Shown: one piece after another, positions 26,562 through 35,694 of the stretch
Layout of the letters: each line of letters begins with the position of its first letter
Numbering within the stretch: the stretch's first letter is position 1
Source of the DNA: an uncultured Flavobacteriales bacterium
Lineage (GTDB): Bacteria > Bacteroidota > Bacteroidia > Flavobacteriales_D > Crocinitomicaceae
NCBI GenBank assembly: GCA_937876195.1
Contig: CALEIK010000018.1
Location: forward strand, 45,397 to 109,396
DNA: 64,000 bases
Reading direction: 5' to 3'
The notes under the pieces: generated by a model
Told to the model about the DNA's origin: nothing
Databases searched by the model: none
What the model saw: the letters and a program-made list of their open reading frames with translations, nothing else
Program-made: the position numbers and the translations under genes

Positions 26562-28871
26562 ATGCGACTACTTTTTATATTTATTTTCATAGCTCAAGGT
26601 GTTATTGGGCAAATTGGTATGGGTCAGTGGAGACTGCATGTTCCCTCCAAAAAGGCAGCTGATGTTGTAGCATTGAATGATGGGGTATATACCGCCTATG
26701 AGAACGGGGTGAGTCAATATGATTTTGCCTCAAAGGAAATTACGCTCTGGAATGCGGTCAATTCACTGTCTGATATTTCTGTTACGTGTCTAGGGAAATA
26801 TACGCCAAGCAATACTGTTTTTATTGGTTATGACAATGGAAATATTGACAAAATAAGCAATAATAAAGTTACCAATATTCCAGCAATCAAACTGGCTCAA
26901 ATCCAAGGTTCTAAAAGGATTAACAAGCTCGTTGAACACGGTAACTATATCTATGCCGCTACAGGCTTCGCCATTGTTAAAATAGACCCATCCAAAGATG
27001 AGGTTAGGGATACTTATTACCCCACAAATGGCAATGCTCCAATTTTGGATATTGCTTTTCGAGGCGATTCAATTTATGCTTTAACGGAAGATAGATTGTA
27101 CAAGGGACTTACGAATAACATCATACTTGCCGACCCAACACAATGGGAGGTGGACCCAAGGGTGCCTGTTTTGACGAGCAATGACTATATTGGAATTGAA
27201 CTAGTAAATAATGATATTTTCATCGCGTTCAATCATGCCAATTATGGACAAGATTCGGTGTTTATACTTCAAGATGCTGGATTAGAGGTGGCTTTTACCG
27301 AAGATTTTGGTATGGAGGTGATGACGCTAAATAATGTGAATAATCGGCTATGTGTAAGTTATTTTGAGGCCGCATTGGTTTACGAATCTGATTTTAGCAT
27401 ACAAAATTACATTGGAGGTTATGCTCCGTACACTTTCACAAGAGCTGTAGCCTTTTCAGATGGAGATTATTGGGTAGCAGATGAGGTCAATGGACTTATT
27501 CTCCTGGATGCTTCAGGGAGTTTTGAGGCGATAGAATTTTCAGGACCACCAAAGAGTGACTTCTTTTCCATGGATTGGCAGAATGGAACACTTGCAATAG
27601 CAGGCGGCGGACTCACCAATGTTGCGCAGACGTACAATGGCTCAGGAATTTATTTGTTTGAAGAGGAGGAATGGATGTTAAAAGACGCAAATAATATGAC
27701 GTTCTGGAATGGTCAAAATGTTTGGGATATATTGTCGGTGGCCATCAATCCTGTCAACCCAAATCAAATTGCCGCGGGGACTTATTCTCACATTCCTCTT
27801 TCTCTTTTGAACAAGGACGGACAAGTCACGGATACCATTACTCCAACGAACTCTATTATCGAGAGCACTAGCTTAGGGAATGGTTCTTCGCTCGTTTCTG
27901 ATGTCGCTTATGATGAATCAGGAAATTTATGGGTGCTGAACGGCTATGCCAACAAACCCTTGAAGGTATATACGAAAGATGGTGGATGGTATGATTTTGA
28001 TTTAGGATCTGCAGCGAAAAATCGCTTCACTGGAAAACTGAAAATCGATTACAACGGAAATAAATGGTTAGCGGTGAGAGATGCAGGGTTGTTTGGATAC
28101 AACGACAATGGTTCGATTACGTCTTCTAGCGATGACAAGTATGTTTTTCTAAATACTGGAGAAAATACGGGGGGACTACCTTCCTCACGTGTAAACGCTA
28201 TTGCAGTGGATTTTGATAATGAGATTTGGATTGGCACCGATGCCGGATTTGCGGTTTTGTATAACTCGGCCTCAGCTTTTGATGCAGGTCCAGGCGATTA
28301 CAATGCTCAACGCATTAAGTTAGAATATGAGGGAAATGTCGAATATGTTTTGGGAGCAACAGACATTACGGCGATTGTAGTTGATGGTGCGAATAGAAAG
28401 TGGTTCGGAACAGCGAATTCTGGAATTGTATTGCTTTCCGCAGATGGACTGGAAATTATTGAACAGCACACAATGGAGAATTCCCCCCTTATTTCAAATG
28501 CAATCTTTGATTTGGCGATGGATCACTCTACTGGTGAGTTATATATTATCACAGACAAAGGACTGGTCTCTTACCGCACCGATGCAACGTATGAGGATCC
28601 AGACTATGAAAATGTAGTGGTTTTCCCAAATCCCGTTCGACCTGATTTCTCGGGACCAATCACGATCCAAGGAATTCGCTACAATTCGGATGTAAAAATC
28701 ACGGATGTCGCGGGAAATCTAGTTTACAGCACAACATCTAATGGCGGAACAGCTACTTGGGATGGAAAAACATTGATGGGTGAGCGTGTTACTACAGGGG
28801 TGTACCTTATTTGGACGGCCGCCAATGAGGGGAAGGGAAGACATGTTGGAAAAGTAGTGGTGGTTAACTAA
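26562..28871 (+). CDS. porZ: PorZ-like T9SS component (beta-propeller protein)
   Basis: 769 residues with a signal peptide ending GVIGQ near residue 17. The N-terminal GQWRLHVPSKKAADVVALND and LSDISVTCLG resemble the PorZ N-terminal domain. The rest reads as two seven-bladed propellers of the two-component-regulator type (NEIWIGTDAGFAVL, NRKWFGTANSGIVLL). The C-terminal FPNPVRPDFSGPITIQG and TGVYLIWTA form a sorting-domain-like tail. PorZ is part of the surface attachment complex of the T9SS, which transfers cargo to A-LPS. The following recO gene, six bases away, is a linkage seen repeatedly in Bacteroidota and supports the call. Confidence 0.82.
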   Translation: MRLLFIFIFIAQGVIGQIGMGQWRLHVPSKKAADVVALNDGVYTAYENGVSQYDFASKEITLWNAVNSLSDISVTCLGKYTPSNTVFIGYDNGNIDKISNNKVTNIPAIKLAQIQGSKRINKLVEHGNYIYAATGFAIVKIDPSKDEVRDTYYPTNGNAPILDIAFRGDSIYALTEDRLYKGLTNNIILADPTQWEVDPRVPVLTSNDYIGIELVNNDIFIAFNHANYGQDSVFILQDAGLEVAFTEDFGMEVMTLNNVNNRLCVSYFEAALVYESDFSIQNYIGGYAPYTFTRAVAFSDGDYWVADEVNGLILLDASGSFEAIEFSGPPKSDFFSMDWQNGTLAIAGGGLTNVAQTYNGSGIYLFEEEEWMLKDANNMTFWNGQNVWDILSVAINPVNPNQIAAGTYSHIPLSLLNKDGQVTDTITPTNSIIESTSLGNGSSLVSDVAYDESGNLWVLNGYANKPLKVYTKDGGWYDFDLGSAAKNRFTGKLKIDYNGNKWLAVRDAGLFGYNDNGSITSSSDDKYVFLNTGENTGGLPSSRVNAIAVDFDNEIWIGTDAGFAVLYNSASAFDAGPGDYNAQRIKLEYEGNVEYVLGATDITAIVVDGANRKWFGTANSGIVLLSADGLEIIEQHTMENSPLISNAIFDLAMDHSTGELYIITDKGLVSYRTDATYEDPDYENVVVFPNPVRPDFSGPITIQGIRYNSDVKITDVAGNLVYSTTSNGGTATWDGKTLMGERVTTGVYLIWTAANEGKGRHVGKVVVVN

Positions 28872-28876
28872 AACAA

Positions 28877-29572
28877 ATGAAATCAACAGATTTAGGCGTT
28901 TTTCTTCATCGATCTGTGTATTCGGATTCTAGTTTAATCGTTTCATTTTTCACCAAGGAAAACGGGCTCCAGAAATTTCTATTTAGAGGAGGAAAAAAAA
29001 ATGCGCACAGTCTTTTTCCAATGGCTGTTTGTGAACTCTCGTTCTATGGTAGAAAAGATTCAGAGCTTTTAAATTTGACTTCGGCGGAGAGTATCCATCC
29101 CTTTACGTTTCAATTTCATCCAGTGTCCTCGACCATTGCTTATTTTTTGGTGGAATGCATTAAGAAAAGTGTGCATCATGGGGATAAAGATCAAGATGTG
29201 TTTCACTTTTTAGTCGCCTATGCACAACGCTTGGAAACCGATGAAAGCAAAGGTGTTTTACCCTTGCGATTTATGGTAGATTTTTCAGAGATATTAGGGT
29301 TTAAACCACATTTTGATCAACCTGATGCAAAGTGTTTTAATCTCGATGCCGGTGTATTTCAAACACATATGAATCAGCAGGATAGGGTAGTGGAAGGACC
29401 AGCAGTGGAGTTAATTGCCGAAATATTGAACAATGAATCCAGCACGGTTTCTGGGAATAAATCTTCACGTGAGCAGGCGCTAGTGATAATGCTTGACTAT
29501 TACAAAATTCACATTCCTCGTTTCGAAAAGATAGCTTCGCTCGAAATAGTGAAAGAAATATTGAATGCGTAA
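28877..29572 (+). CDS. recO: DNA repair protein RecO
   Basis: 231 residues. The N-terminal OB-fold begins TDLGVFLHRSVYSDSSLIVS and has FLFRGGKKN. The C-terminal helical domain contains LRFMVDFSEILGFKPHFD, characteristic of RecO. RecO loads RecA with RecR during RecFOR recombinational repair. Only one cysteine lies where many RecO proteins have a zinc-binding cluster, so the metal site is likely absent, as in many Bacteroidota. It starts six bases after porZ and is probably co-transcribed with it. Confidence 0.9.
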   Translation: MKSTDLGVFLHRSVYSDSSLIVSFFTKENGLQKFLFRGGKKNAHSLFPMAVCELSFYGRKDSELLNLTSAESIHPFTFQFHPVSSTIAYFLVECIKKSVHHGDKDQDVFHFLVAYAQRLETDESKGVLPLRFMVDFSEILGFKPHFDQPDAKCFNLDAGVFQTHMNQQDRVVEGPAVELIAEILNNESSTVSGNKSSREQALVIMLDYYKIHIPRFEKIASLEIVKEILNA

Positions 29573-29606
29573 AAATTAGGTCTATCTAGCGTAGAGATCG
29601 CCTTTT

Positions 29607-31310
29607 CTAGTTTTTCGGTTCTTTTATGAAAACATCCGTTAAATTGAGACTTTCCATCGGATTAGCCTTGAAGTTTCTCACGCGAGCGTTTAACATTACA
29701 ATGTGAGCACCAGTAATCAATGGAATGGTTGCTGCTTTGTCTACAATCATCTGATCGCATTTTACCATTAATTGATTGCGTTTCTCATCATCAATCTCAG
29801 AAATAGCTTCTTCGTACACAGCATCGTATTCAGCATCTCTGAAATTAAAAACATTGACCATTCCTGAATTGGTGGCATTTCCACCGTAGAACATTGTTAA
29901 GAAACTTTCTGGGTCTGGATAGTCGGCAATCCAACCTGCACTCCAAATTTTCGCTTTTCCATTTGCGATAGCTTCTTTTCGCTCATTCAGATCACATAGC
30001 TTCACGTTTAGTTGAACATTCACAGAGTTCTTTAATTGCATCGCTACAGCCTGACAGATTTTATGAGCAAGAGATCCTTCGACAGCATTCACATACAAAT
30101 CAAGGACTGGAAAGTCTTTTCCGTCTGGATAACCTGCTTCTCTCAACAATTGTTTCGCTTTTGCAGGGTTGTAATCATGTCCCTTCACATCATCATTGGG
30201 GTAATTTTTCATAGATGGTACAAATCCATTTGCCGCCCAGCCTTCTCCTTCCAACCAGTTATCAATGATTGCATTTCTATCAATTGAAAGATTAAAAGCC
30301 TTTCGAACGCGCACATCGCTGAATTCTTTACTGTCGATTGCCATAGAAATATAGCGCATACTTAAACTACGCTCACTTTCAATTTTATGTTTTACATTTT
30401 TTCCTTCTTGCGCCTCAGTCAATGTTCCCAAAATATGTTCAATTTCTTCAACAGGAATTTGCAACACCAAATCAATTTCTGATTTTCTAAATGCCATCAG
30501 CTCACTACGCTTGTCTTTTGTATAAGTCATGATAACCTTACTTAAGAAAGGCAATTGATTTCCTAATTCGTCTTTTCTCCAGTAATTTGGATTGCGTTTC
30601 AAAACAATTTTTTCATCGCTCATTGATTCAAAACAAAATGGTCCTGTTCCAACAGGGTGTGTTGCCATGTCTACACCGTATTCTTCAAATGCTTTCTGAG
30701 GAATAATTCCTAAACTCGGGTGTGTCAATACGTTTTCAAATCCTGCAAAAGGTCTAACCAACGTAATTTCAACGGTATACCCATCAATCACCTTAATTCC
30801 AGAAACGCCATTTTTTGGGATTGTTTTCTTGGATTGCTTAAAGAACTCTTGCGCGCCTACAATTCGATTAACTAATTGGTAGCTTATTGTGTTTTCTTTT
30901 ATTCCAGAGCAAGCAAGGCTCAGTGAGAACTTAACATCGTTGGCATTTAATTCATACGGTGAATTTCCAAAGCAAGCATCATCGTGAAAGTAAACTCCTT
31001 TTCTAATCTTAAACGTATATACCTTTGCATCGTCACTTACAGTTACTTTTTCTGCAATTCCTGGAACAGGCGTCATTGTTGACGTTTCTAAACGCAACAA
31101 GGGCTCGTAAATTTGAGAGACAATTCGTGAAGAGTAATGGTCGTCAGATGAAAAAGGAAAAAGCGTAGTTATCTTTTCGGATGACATGAATTTAAATTCT
31201 CCACCGTACTTCTTTCCTCCGACCGCAACAAGTTCTTTTTCTTCAGGTTCACCACAGGATGAAATAAAAATTCCTATAAGTAGTAACAGAAGTATTTGAT
31301 AGTATTTCAT
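29607..31310 (-). CDS. Peptide ABC transporter substrate-binding lipoprotein (SBP family 5)
   Basis: 567 residues from 31310. This start gives a lipoprotein signal with Cys19 in FISSCGE. An ATG eight codons further up would fall on the promoter motif and is rejected. Family 5 features include LETSTMTPVPGIAEKV, VRKAFNLSIDRNAII and AGWIADYPDPESFLTMFY, as in OppA/DppA-type proteins that bind oligopeptides and deliver them to an inner-membrane permease. No permease or ATPase gene is adjacent, so the transporter must be encoded elsewhere. It converges on recO. Confidence 0.88.
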   Translation of the reverse strand: MKYYQILLLLLIGIFISSCGEPEEKELVAVGGKKYGGEFKFMSSEKITTLFPFSSDDHYSSRIVSQIYEPLLRLETSTMTPVPGIAEKVTVSDDAKVYTFKIRKGVYFHDDACFGNSPYELNANDVKFSLSLACSGIKENTISYQLVNRIVGAQEFFKQSKKTIPKNGVSGIKVIDGYTVEITLVRPFAGFENVLTHPSLGIIPQKAFEEYGVDMATHPVGTGPFCFESMSDEKIVLKRNPNYWRKDELGNQLPFLSKVIMTYTKDKRSELMAFRKSEIDLVLQIPVEEIEHILGTLTEAQEGKNVKHKIESERSLSMRYISMAIDSKEFSDVRVRKAFNLSIDRNAIIDNWLEGEGWAANGFVPSMKNYPNDDVKGHDYNPAKAKQLLREAGYPDGKDFPVLDLYVNAVEGSLAHKICQAVAMQLKNSVNVQLNVKLCDLNERKEAIANGKAKIWSAGWIADYPDPESFLTMFYGGNATNSGMVNVFNFRDAEYDAVYEEAISEIDDEKRNQLMVKCDQMIVDKAATIPLITGAHIVMLNARVRNFKANPMESLNLTDVFIKEPKN

Positions 31311-31333
31311 TTTAACATTGGTTTGAGAACACA

Positions 31334-31341
31334 CAAAAATA
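31334..31341 (-). promoter_or_regulatory. Promoter -7 motif (TATTTTTG) for the SBP gene
   Basis: On the minus strand TATTTTTG fits TAnnTTTG and lies 23 bases before the ATG at 31310. It overlaps the first codon of the longer open frame and so decides for the shorter start. Confidence 0.5.
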
Positions 31342-31361
31342 AAAGAAAAACTAGAATAACC

Positions 31362-32330
31362 CTAGTATCCTAAATTTTCTCTCACGCGTTTAATAACTCC
31401 TTGAGCAACTTGTCGTGCTTTTTCTGCGCCAAGAGCAAGGGCTCTTTCGATTTCTTCAGTGTTGATCATCAGTTCGTTATAACGATTTCGTTGGTTGCCA
31501 AATCGTTCTAAAATGAGCTCAAAGAGGGCTTGTTTGGCGTGCCCATAACCGTAATTTATACCGCTATAATTCTCTCGCATAGCCGCGATTTGATCCTCGT
31601 TTGCCAACAATTTGTAGAGATTGAAGATATTACACGCGTCTGGATTCTTCACATCATCAAGTCCTTTTGAATCGGTAGTGATGGTCATAATTTGTTTTCT
31701 TAGGTCTTTCTCTGGTAAAAAAATGTCGATGGTATTCCCTCTCGATTTACTCATTTTATTTCCGTCAGTCCCTGGAACCAGCATGGTGTCTTCTTGGATT
31801 ACTCCTTCTGGTAAAACGAACGTTTCTCCCATTTTTGCATGAAAACGAGAAGCAACGTCTCTGGTCATTTCTATGTGTTGCAGTTGGTCTTTTCCAACGG
31901 GAACCAGTGCGGCATCATAAAGAAGAATATCAGCAGCCATCAGCATGGGGTAGGTGAAGAGACCTGCGTTCACATCTTCTAATCGATCTGATTTATCTTT
32001 AAAACTATGTGCAAGTGTTAACCGTTGAAATGGAAAAAAACAACTCAAATACCACGCAAGTTCTGCTGTTTCAGGAACATCACTTTGACGATAGAAAACA
32101 ACTTTTTCAACGTCCAATCCAAATGCCAACCAAGTCGCAGCAACACTTAATGTGTTTTGACGCAAAGTTTGAGCATCTTTGATTTGAGTCAAGGAATGCA
32201 TGTCGGCGATGAATAAAAATGAATCGCTTGATTCACTTTGGGCCATTTCAATTGCAGGTGCAATTGCACCTAAAATGTTTCCTAAATGTGGTGTTCCAGT
32301 GCTTTGAATACCTGTTAAAATACGAGCCAT
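31362..32330 (-). CDS. trpS: Tryptophanyl-tRNA synthetase
   Basis: 322 residues, normal for bacterial class I TrpRS. The HIGH-type motif is His15-Leu-Gly-Asn18 in STGTPHLGNILGA, and the KMSKS loop is GNKMSKSRGN near residues 193-202. It charges tRNA-Trp with tryptophan in the cytoplasm. It stands upstream of the SBP gene on the same strand with a 51-base gap that contains the SBP promoter motif, so the two are probably separate transcripts. Confidence 0.96.
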   Translation of the reverse strand: MARILTGIQSTGTPHLGNILGAIAPAIEMAQSESSDSFLFIADMHSLTQIKDAQTLRQNTLSVAATWLAFGLDVEKVVFYRQSDVPETAELAWYLSCFFPFQRLTLAHSFKDKSDRLEDVNAGLFTYPMLMAADILLYDAALVPVGKDQLQHIEMTRDVASRFHAKMGETFVLPEGVIQEDTMLVPGTDGNKMSKSRGNTIDIFLPEKDLRKQIMTITTDSKGLDDVKNPDACNIFNLYKLLANEDQIAAMRENYSGINYGYGHAKQALFELILERFGNQRNRYNELMINTEEIERALALGAEKARQVAQGVIKRVRENLGY

Positions 32331-32408
32331 ATTTGTGTGATTTCGTTTGCGAAGTTAAACATTTTTGAAGGAAAAGAAATTGGTACCATTTCAAGCGGTT
32401 GAATTTCG

Positions 32409-32416
32409 TAAATTTG
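32409..32416 (+). promoter_or_regulatory. Promoter -7 motif four bases before the plsC-like ATG
   Basis: TAAATTTG fits TAnnTTTG and is followed by AGCG and then the ATG at 32421. Transcription would begin at or next to the start codon, giving a leaderless or nearly leaderless mRNA. Confidence 0.45.
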
Positions 32417-32420
32417 AGCG

Positions 32421-33182
32421 ATGAAATTGATTGGTGGGATACTTTCTTTGCTATGGAAGATGTATGTAGGTGTAATTTTTACACTTACCGCCGTGCTGTA
32501 TTACCCACTCATTGTGCCCTTTTTATTGAAGGAAAGTTCAAAAAAAAATGCGTTTCGTTTTTTTGTAGCATGGAGCTGGACAGTGCGTATTTTTTGCGTG
32601 TACTTTGTTGTGCGTAAAAGCAAGCACGAAATGCCGAACGGATCCTTTATCATTATTGCCAATCACACGTCTTATTTGGACATTTTTTTAATGTATTCCT
32701 TGTTTCCCAAGGAACCTTTTGTTTTTCTAGGGAAAACGGAAATTTTAAAATATCCTTTGATCAAAACATACTTTAAGCACTTCAATATTCCCGTTGATAG
32801 AAGTAACAGCATCAAATCGGCAAGAGCCTTAGTGAAAGCGTCTAAAAAGGTAAAAGAGGGATGGTCCTTGGTAATTTTTCCGGAAGGGGGCATACCAGAT
32901 GAAGGTTGTCCCAAAATGATTCCTTTTAAGGAAGGGGCGTTTCAATTAGCCAAGAACATGAAAGTCCCGATTTTACCGATTACGTTTATGAATAATTACC
33001 GCTTGTTTTCGGATCCTACAAATATTTTGGGACCTGCTCATCCAGGTGTGAGTCAAGTGCACATTCACCCATACATTTCTGTTGAGGAAATTGAGAAAAT
33101 GTCTCAACGGGAGTTGAGCGATTATTGTTTTGCGATTATCAATGCTCCAATTCTGGAGAAATTTCCACAATTCAAGGAATAG
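32421..33182 (+). CDS. 1-acyl-glycerol-3-phosphate acyltransferase (PlsC family)
   Basis: 253 residues. The catalytic HX4D motif is His82-Thr-Ser-Tyr-Leu-Asp87 in IIIANHTSYLDIFL, and the substrate-binding FPEGG is at about 153-157. One or two N-terminal membrane helices (about 8-35) anchor it to the inner membrane. It adds an acyl chain to lysophosphatidic acid in phospholipid synthesis, or acts on a related lipid such as an ornithine lipid precursor. The gatC gene starts 16 bases downstream. Confidence 0.9.
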   Translation: MKLIGGILSLLWKMYVGVIFTLTAVLYYPLIVPFLLKESSKKNAFRFFVAWSWTVRIFCVYFVVRKSKHEMPNGSFIIIANHTSYLDIFLMYSLFPKEPFVFLGKTEILKYPLIKTYFKHFNIPVDRSNSIKSARALVKASKKVKEGWSLVIFPEGGIPDEGCPKMIPFKEGAFQLAKNMKVPILPITFMNNYRLFSDPTNILGPAHPGVSQVHIHPYISVEEIEKMSQRELSDYCFAIINAPILEKFPQFKE

Positions 33183-33186
33183 TTAT

Positions 33187-33194
33187 TATCTTTG
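33187..33194 (+). promoter_or_regulatory. Promoter -7 motif four bases before the gatC ATG
   Basis: TATCTTTG, then GCCT, then ATG at 33199. It falls between the plsC-like stop and gatC. The same four-base distance is seen at 32409 and 34669. Confidence 0.45.
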
Positions 33195-33198
33195 GCCT

Positions 33199-33489
33199 AT
33201 GAATATTACAGATGAAATAGTCGACCATATTGCACATTTAGCCCGTCTCGAATTTGAAGGGGATAAAAAGGCTGCAATTCGTGAGGATTTGGAACGGATT
33301 ATTTCATTCATGGATAAACTGCAAGAGGTCAACACGGAAAACGTTGAACCGTTGATATTCATGACCAATGAAGTGAATCGCTTGCGCGAAGACGAAGCAA
33401 AAGTCACGTTGACTCAAGCCGAGGTGCTGAAAAATGCCCCGAAAAAAGATTCTGACTATTTCCGCATTCCCAAAGTTTTGGATAAGTAG
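33199..33489 (+). CDS. gatC: Asp-tRNA(Asn)/Glu-tRNA(Gln) amidotransferase subunit C
   Basis: 96 residues from the ATG at 33199 (MNITDEIVDHIAHLARLEFE). The frame continues upstream to 33130, but that part overlaps the acyltransferase gene and is not GatC-like. GatC features are HIAHLARLEF, IISFMDKLQEVNTENVEPL and DYFRIPKVL. The small subunit stabilises the GatAB amidotransferase, which converts mischarged Glu-tRNA(Gln) or Asp-tRNA(Asn). gatA and gatB are not adjacent, which is common in Bacteroidota. Confidence 0.93.
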   Translation: MNITDEIVDHIAHLARLEFEGDKKAAIREDLERIISFMDKLQEVNTENVEPLIFMTNEVNRLREDEAKVTLTQAEVLKNAPKKDSDYFRIPKVLDK

Positions 33490-33490
33490 A

Positions 33491-33567
33491 GTTCAAAGAT
33501 CAAGAGTTCAAAGTTCAAAACCGAAGAAATTAACCATTTGAACTTCTTGAACTTTCTAACTTTGAAC
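33491..33567. repeat. Inverted repeat of GTTCAAAG words (family B)
   Basis: Between the convergent gatC and M42 genes, GTTCAAAGTTCAAA (33506-33519) faces TTTGAAC (33537-33543) and CTTTGAAC (33560-33567). The 20 bases at 33537-33556 are the exact reverse complement of 47989-48008. It may act as a bidirectional hairpin at the gene ends. Confidence 0.65.
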
Positions 33568-34622
33568 TACCTTTTAATCTCCCAATCATACTGATCGATA
33601 TCACTCACACAAGCGGTCAATAAATCAATACTTCCTTGAATATCCTCTTTGTGGGCCATCTCTATGACCTGATGCAGGTGACGCGTTGGAATGGAAACGG
33701 CTCCTGCGATGGAACCACCATCTGTCATGCGCTGAATTCCAGCAGTATCAGTTCCTCCCGCGGTTAAAATCTCTGGTTGCCATTTGATTTTGTGCTTGTC
33801 AGCAGTCTTTTTCATAAAATCAACCATTCTATAATCGCAAATGGTGGAAGCATCCATGATTTTAATCGCTGTCCCTTCTCCTAATTTTGTAATCATTTCG
33901 TGCGCCGCTGCACCTGGTAAATCGAAGGCAATCGTCGTATCCAAACCGAATCCAAAATCTGGTTGAATGCGCATCGAAGAAACATTCGCACCGCGAATAC
34001 CCACTTCTTCCTGAACCGTGAAAACACCATAAATATCGTAAGGAACTTCCTTGCCTTTCAATCCGCGCAATAGTTCAATAAGAATAAACACGGCTAAACG
34101 ATTGTCCAGGGACTTACTGTTGACACAGTTTCCCATTTCAATGAACTCACGCTCACGTGTAACTGGATCGCCGATCGTAACGATTTCCTTCACTTCTTCA
34201 GCAGACAACCCTGTATCAATAAAATAATCAGTGATTTTCGCCACTTTGGTGCGTTCTTCGGTGGTCATCACATGAATGGGTTTTGAGGCCATGACACCAA
34301 TAATGTCCTTCTTTCCGTGAATGATTACGCGCTGTGCCGTCAATGTTTTTGGGTCAAATCCTCCAAGTGTATGAAAGCGAATAAAACCCTTGTCATCGAT
34401 GTGTGTGACCATAAATCCAATTTCATCCATGTGCGCTCCAATCATAATGCGCTTATCACCCTTTCCTCGCTTAATGGCGTAAACGTTACCCATGTTGTCG
34501 ATTTCTATCTCATCAACTAGGCCTTTTATTTCTTCAAGTACTAAACTTCGAATTTGTTGCTCGAAGCCTGGAGCACCTGGCGTGGTACATATTTTATTGA
34601 GTAAGGTTGTGTTTATTGACAT
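33567..34622 (-). CDS. M42 family metallopeptidase
   Basis: 351 residues. Metal-binding and catalytic signatures of the M42 glutamyl aminopeptidase group are present: GAHMDEIGFMV, NRLAVFILIELL, VQEEVGIRGA and the ITAGGTDTAG-like TAGGTDTAGIQRM. M42 enzymes are cytoplasmic di-zinc or di-cobalt aminopeptidases that often form large dodecameric shells and trim peptides. Some are annotated as endoglucanases, an old misassignment. Divergent from the SCO1-like gene across 58 bases. Confidence 0.92.
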   Translation of the reverse strand: MSINTTLLNKICTTPGAPGFEQQIRSLVLEEIKGLVDEIEIDNMGNVYAIKRGKGDKRIMIGAHMDEIGFMVTHIDDKGFIRFHTLGGFDPKTLTAQRVIIHGKKDIIGVMASKPIHVMTTEERTKVAKITDYFIDTGLSAEEVKEIVTIGDPVTREREFIEMGNCVNSKSLDNRLAVFILIELLRGLKGKEVPYDIYGVFTVQEEVGIRGANVSSMRIQPDFGFGLDTTIAFDLPGAAAHEMITKLGEGTAIKIMDASTICDYRMVDFMKKTADKHKIKWQPEILTAGGTDTAGIQRMTDGGSIAGAVSIPTRHLHQVIEMAHKEDIQGSIDLLTACVSDIDQYDWEIKR

Positions 34623-34668
34623 CTTATTTTTCTTTGGCTTTAAAAGTACAAATGATTTTTATAAAAGG

Positions 34669-34676
34669 TAACTTTG
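34669..34676 (+). promoter_or_regulatory. Promoter -7 motif four bases before the SCO1-like ATG
   Basis: TAACTTTG, then TCGC, then ATG at 34681. It is the third case in 2.3 kb with the same spacing, which again implies a leaderless or nearly leaderless mRNA. Confidence 0.5.
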
Positions 34677-34680
34677 TCGC

Positions 34681-35346
34681 ATGAACAGAATTGTTTTTCT
34701 TCTTGTTTTTTTTGTGGTTGGCGTTACCATCACTTATTTTTTAATTCAGCCAAAAGAGCAACTGCTTCCTGTCATCAATCCCACAGATTTGGAAGATGAG
34801 ATGGTGGACCCTGATGTGTTAATGAACAGAAAGGGCTACGGACATACAATTGGCGATTTTTCTTTTGTAAACCAAAATGGAAAAACGATTACGCAGAAGG
34901 ATCTTGAAGGGAAGGTGTATGTTGCCGAATACTTTTTTACAACGTGTGGAACCATTTGTCCAATCATGAACGAGCAAATGACTCGGGTTCAACACCACTA
35001 CCGATTAAACGACGACGTTCGGATTTTGAGTTTTACGGTGAATCCTGAAGTGGACAATGTAGAGCGAATGAAAGAGTATGCATTGGAACATAAGGCAAAC
35101 GATAAACAATGGTTCTTTTTAACAGGAGAGAAGGATTCCCTTTATGCGTTAGCTCGTAAATCGTTTTTTGTTCTTAAACCGGCAGAAGCAGAAAACTTGG
35201 GTGATGCGGGAAGTGATTTCATTCACACCAATAATTTTGTGTTGGTCGATCGACAAAGGCGTATTCGTGGGTACTATGATGGAACGTCAACAAGTTCTGT
35301 TGATTCGTTGATTCATGACATTGGAAGATTGCTGAAGGAACTTTAA
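34681..35346 (+). CDS. SCO1/SenC family copper chaperone-like protein
   Basis: 221 residues with one N-terminal membrane anchor (about 4-22) and a thioredoxin-like domain outside the membrane. The copper site is complete: Cys89 and Cys93 in TTCGTICP, and His182 in DFIHTNNF. SCO proteins deliver copper to the CuA centre of cytochrome c oxidase or act as redox partners there. No oxidase genes are nearby. It ends six bases before the convergent GlsB-like gene. Confidence 0.92.
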   Translation: MNRIVFLLVFFVVGVTITYFLIQPKEQLLPVINPTDLEDEMVDPDVLMNRKGYGHTIGDFSFVNQNGKTITQKDLEGKVYVAEYFFTTCGTICPIMNEQMTRVQHHYRLNDDVRILSFTVNPEVDNVERMKEYALEHKANDKQWFFLTGEKDSLYALARKSFFVLKPAEAENLGDAGSDFIHTNNFVLVDRQRRIRGYYDGTSTSSVDSLIHDIGRLLKEL

Positions 35347-35352
35347 TCCAAG

Positions 35353-35607
35353 TTATCTTTTTGAGCTCGAGAAGATAATATTGAACAAAAATAGAATCAC
35401 GATTGCACCAATTGCCGCAGTCAAAATAAGTCCAAGAAGACCCTGCCCCAAGCTAACACCTAACTCTCCGAGCAACCAGTAGCCGATATAACTACCAACA
35501 ATTCCCACGACAATGTTCCCAAGAAGGCCAAGTCCACTTCCTTTGTAGATAACGCTTCCTAGCCACCCAGCTATGGCTCCAATTATTAAAAATGCGATAA
35601 TGTTCAT
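35353..35607 (-). CDS. GlsB/YeaQ/YmgE family small membrane protein
   Basis: 84 residues with three membrane segments and glycine-rich turns: FLIIGAIAGWLGSVIYKGSG, GIVGSYIGYWLLG and LTAAIGAIVILFLF. This pattern defines the transglycosylase-associated (GlsB/YeaQ/YmgE) family, often induced by stress. The function is unknown and the family name does not prove enzymatic activity. Confidence 0.88.
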   Translation of the reverse strand: MNIIAFLIIGAIAGWLGSVIYKGSGLGLLGNIVVGIVGSYIGYWLLGELGVSLGQGLLGLILTAAIGAIVILFLFNIIFSSSKR

Positions 35608-35694
35608 AACGGAATGTATTAAAGTCTTCCTGTAATATCGTTAGATTTAGTCATCTATTCGAATTTTAACTGGTAATGAATGTTAAAACGGAAA

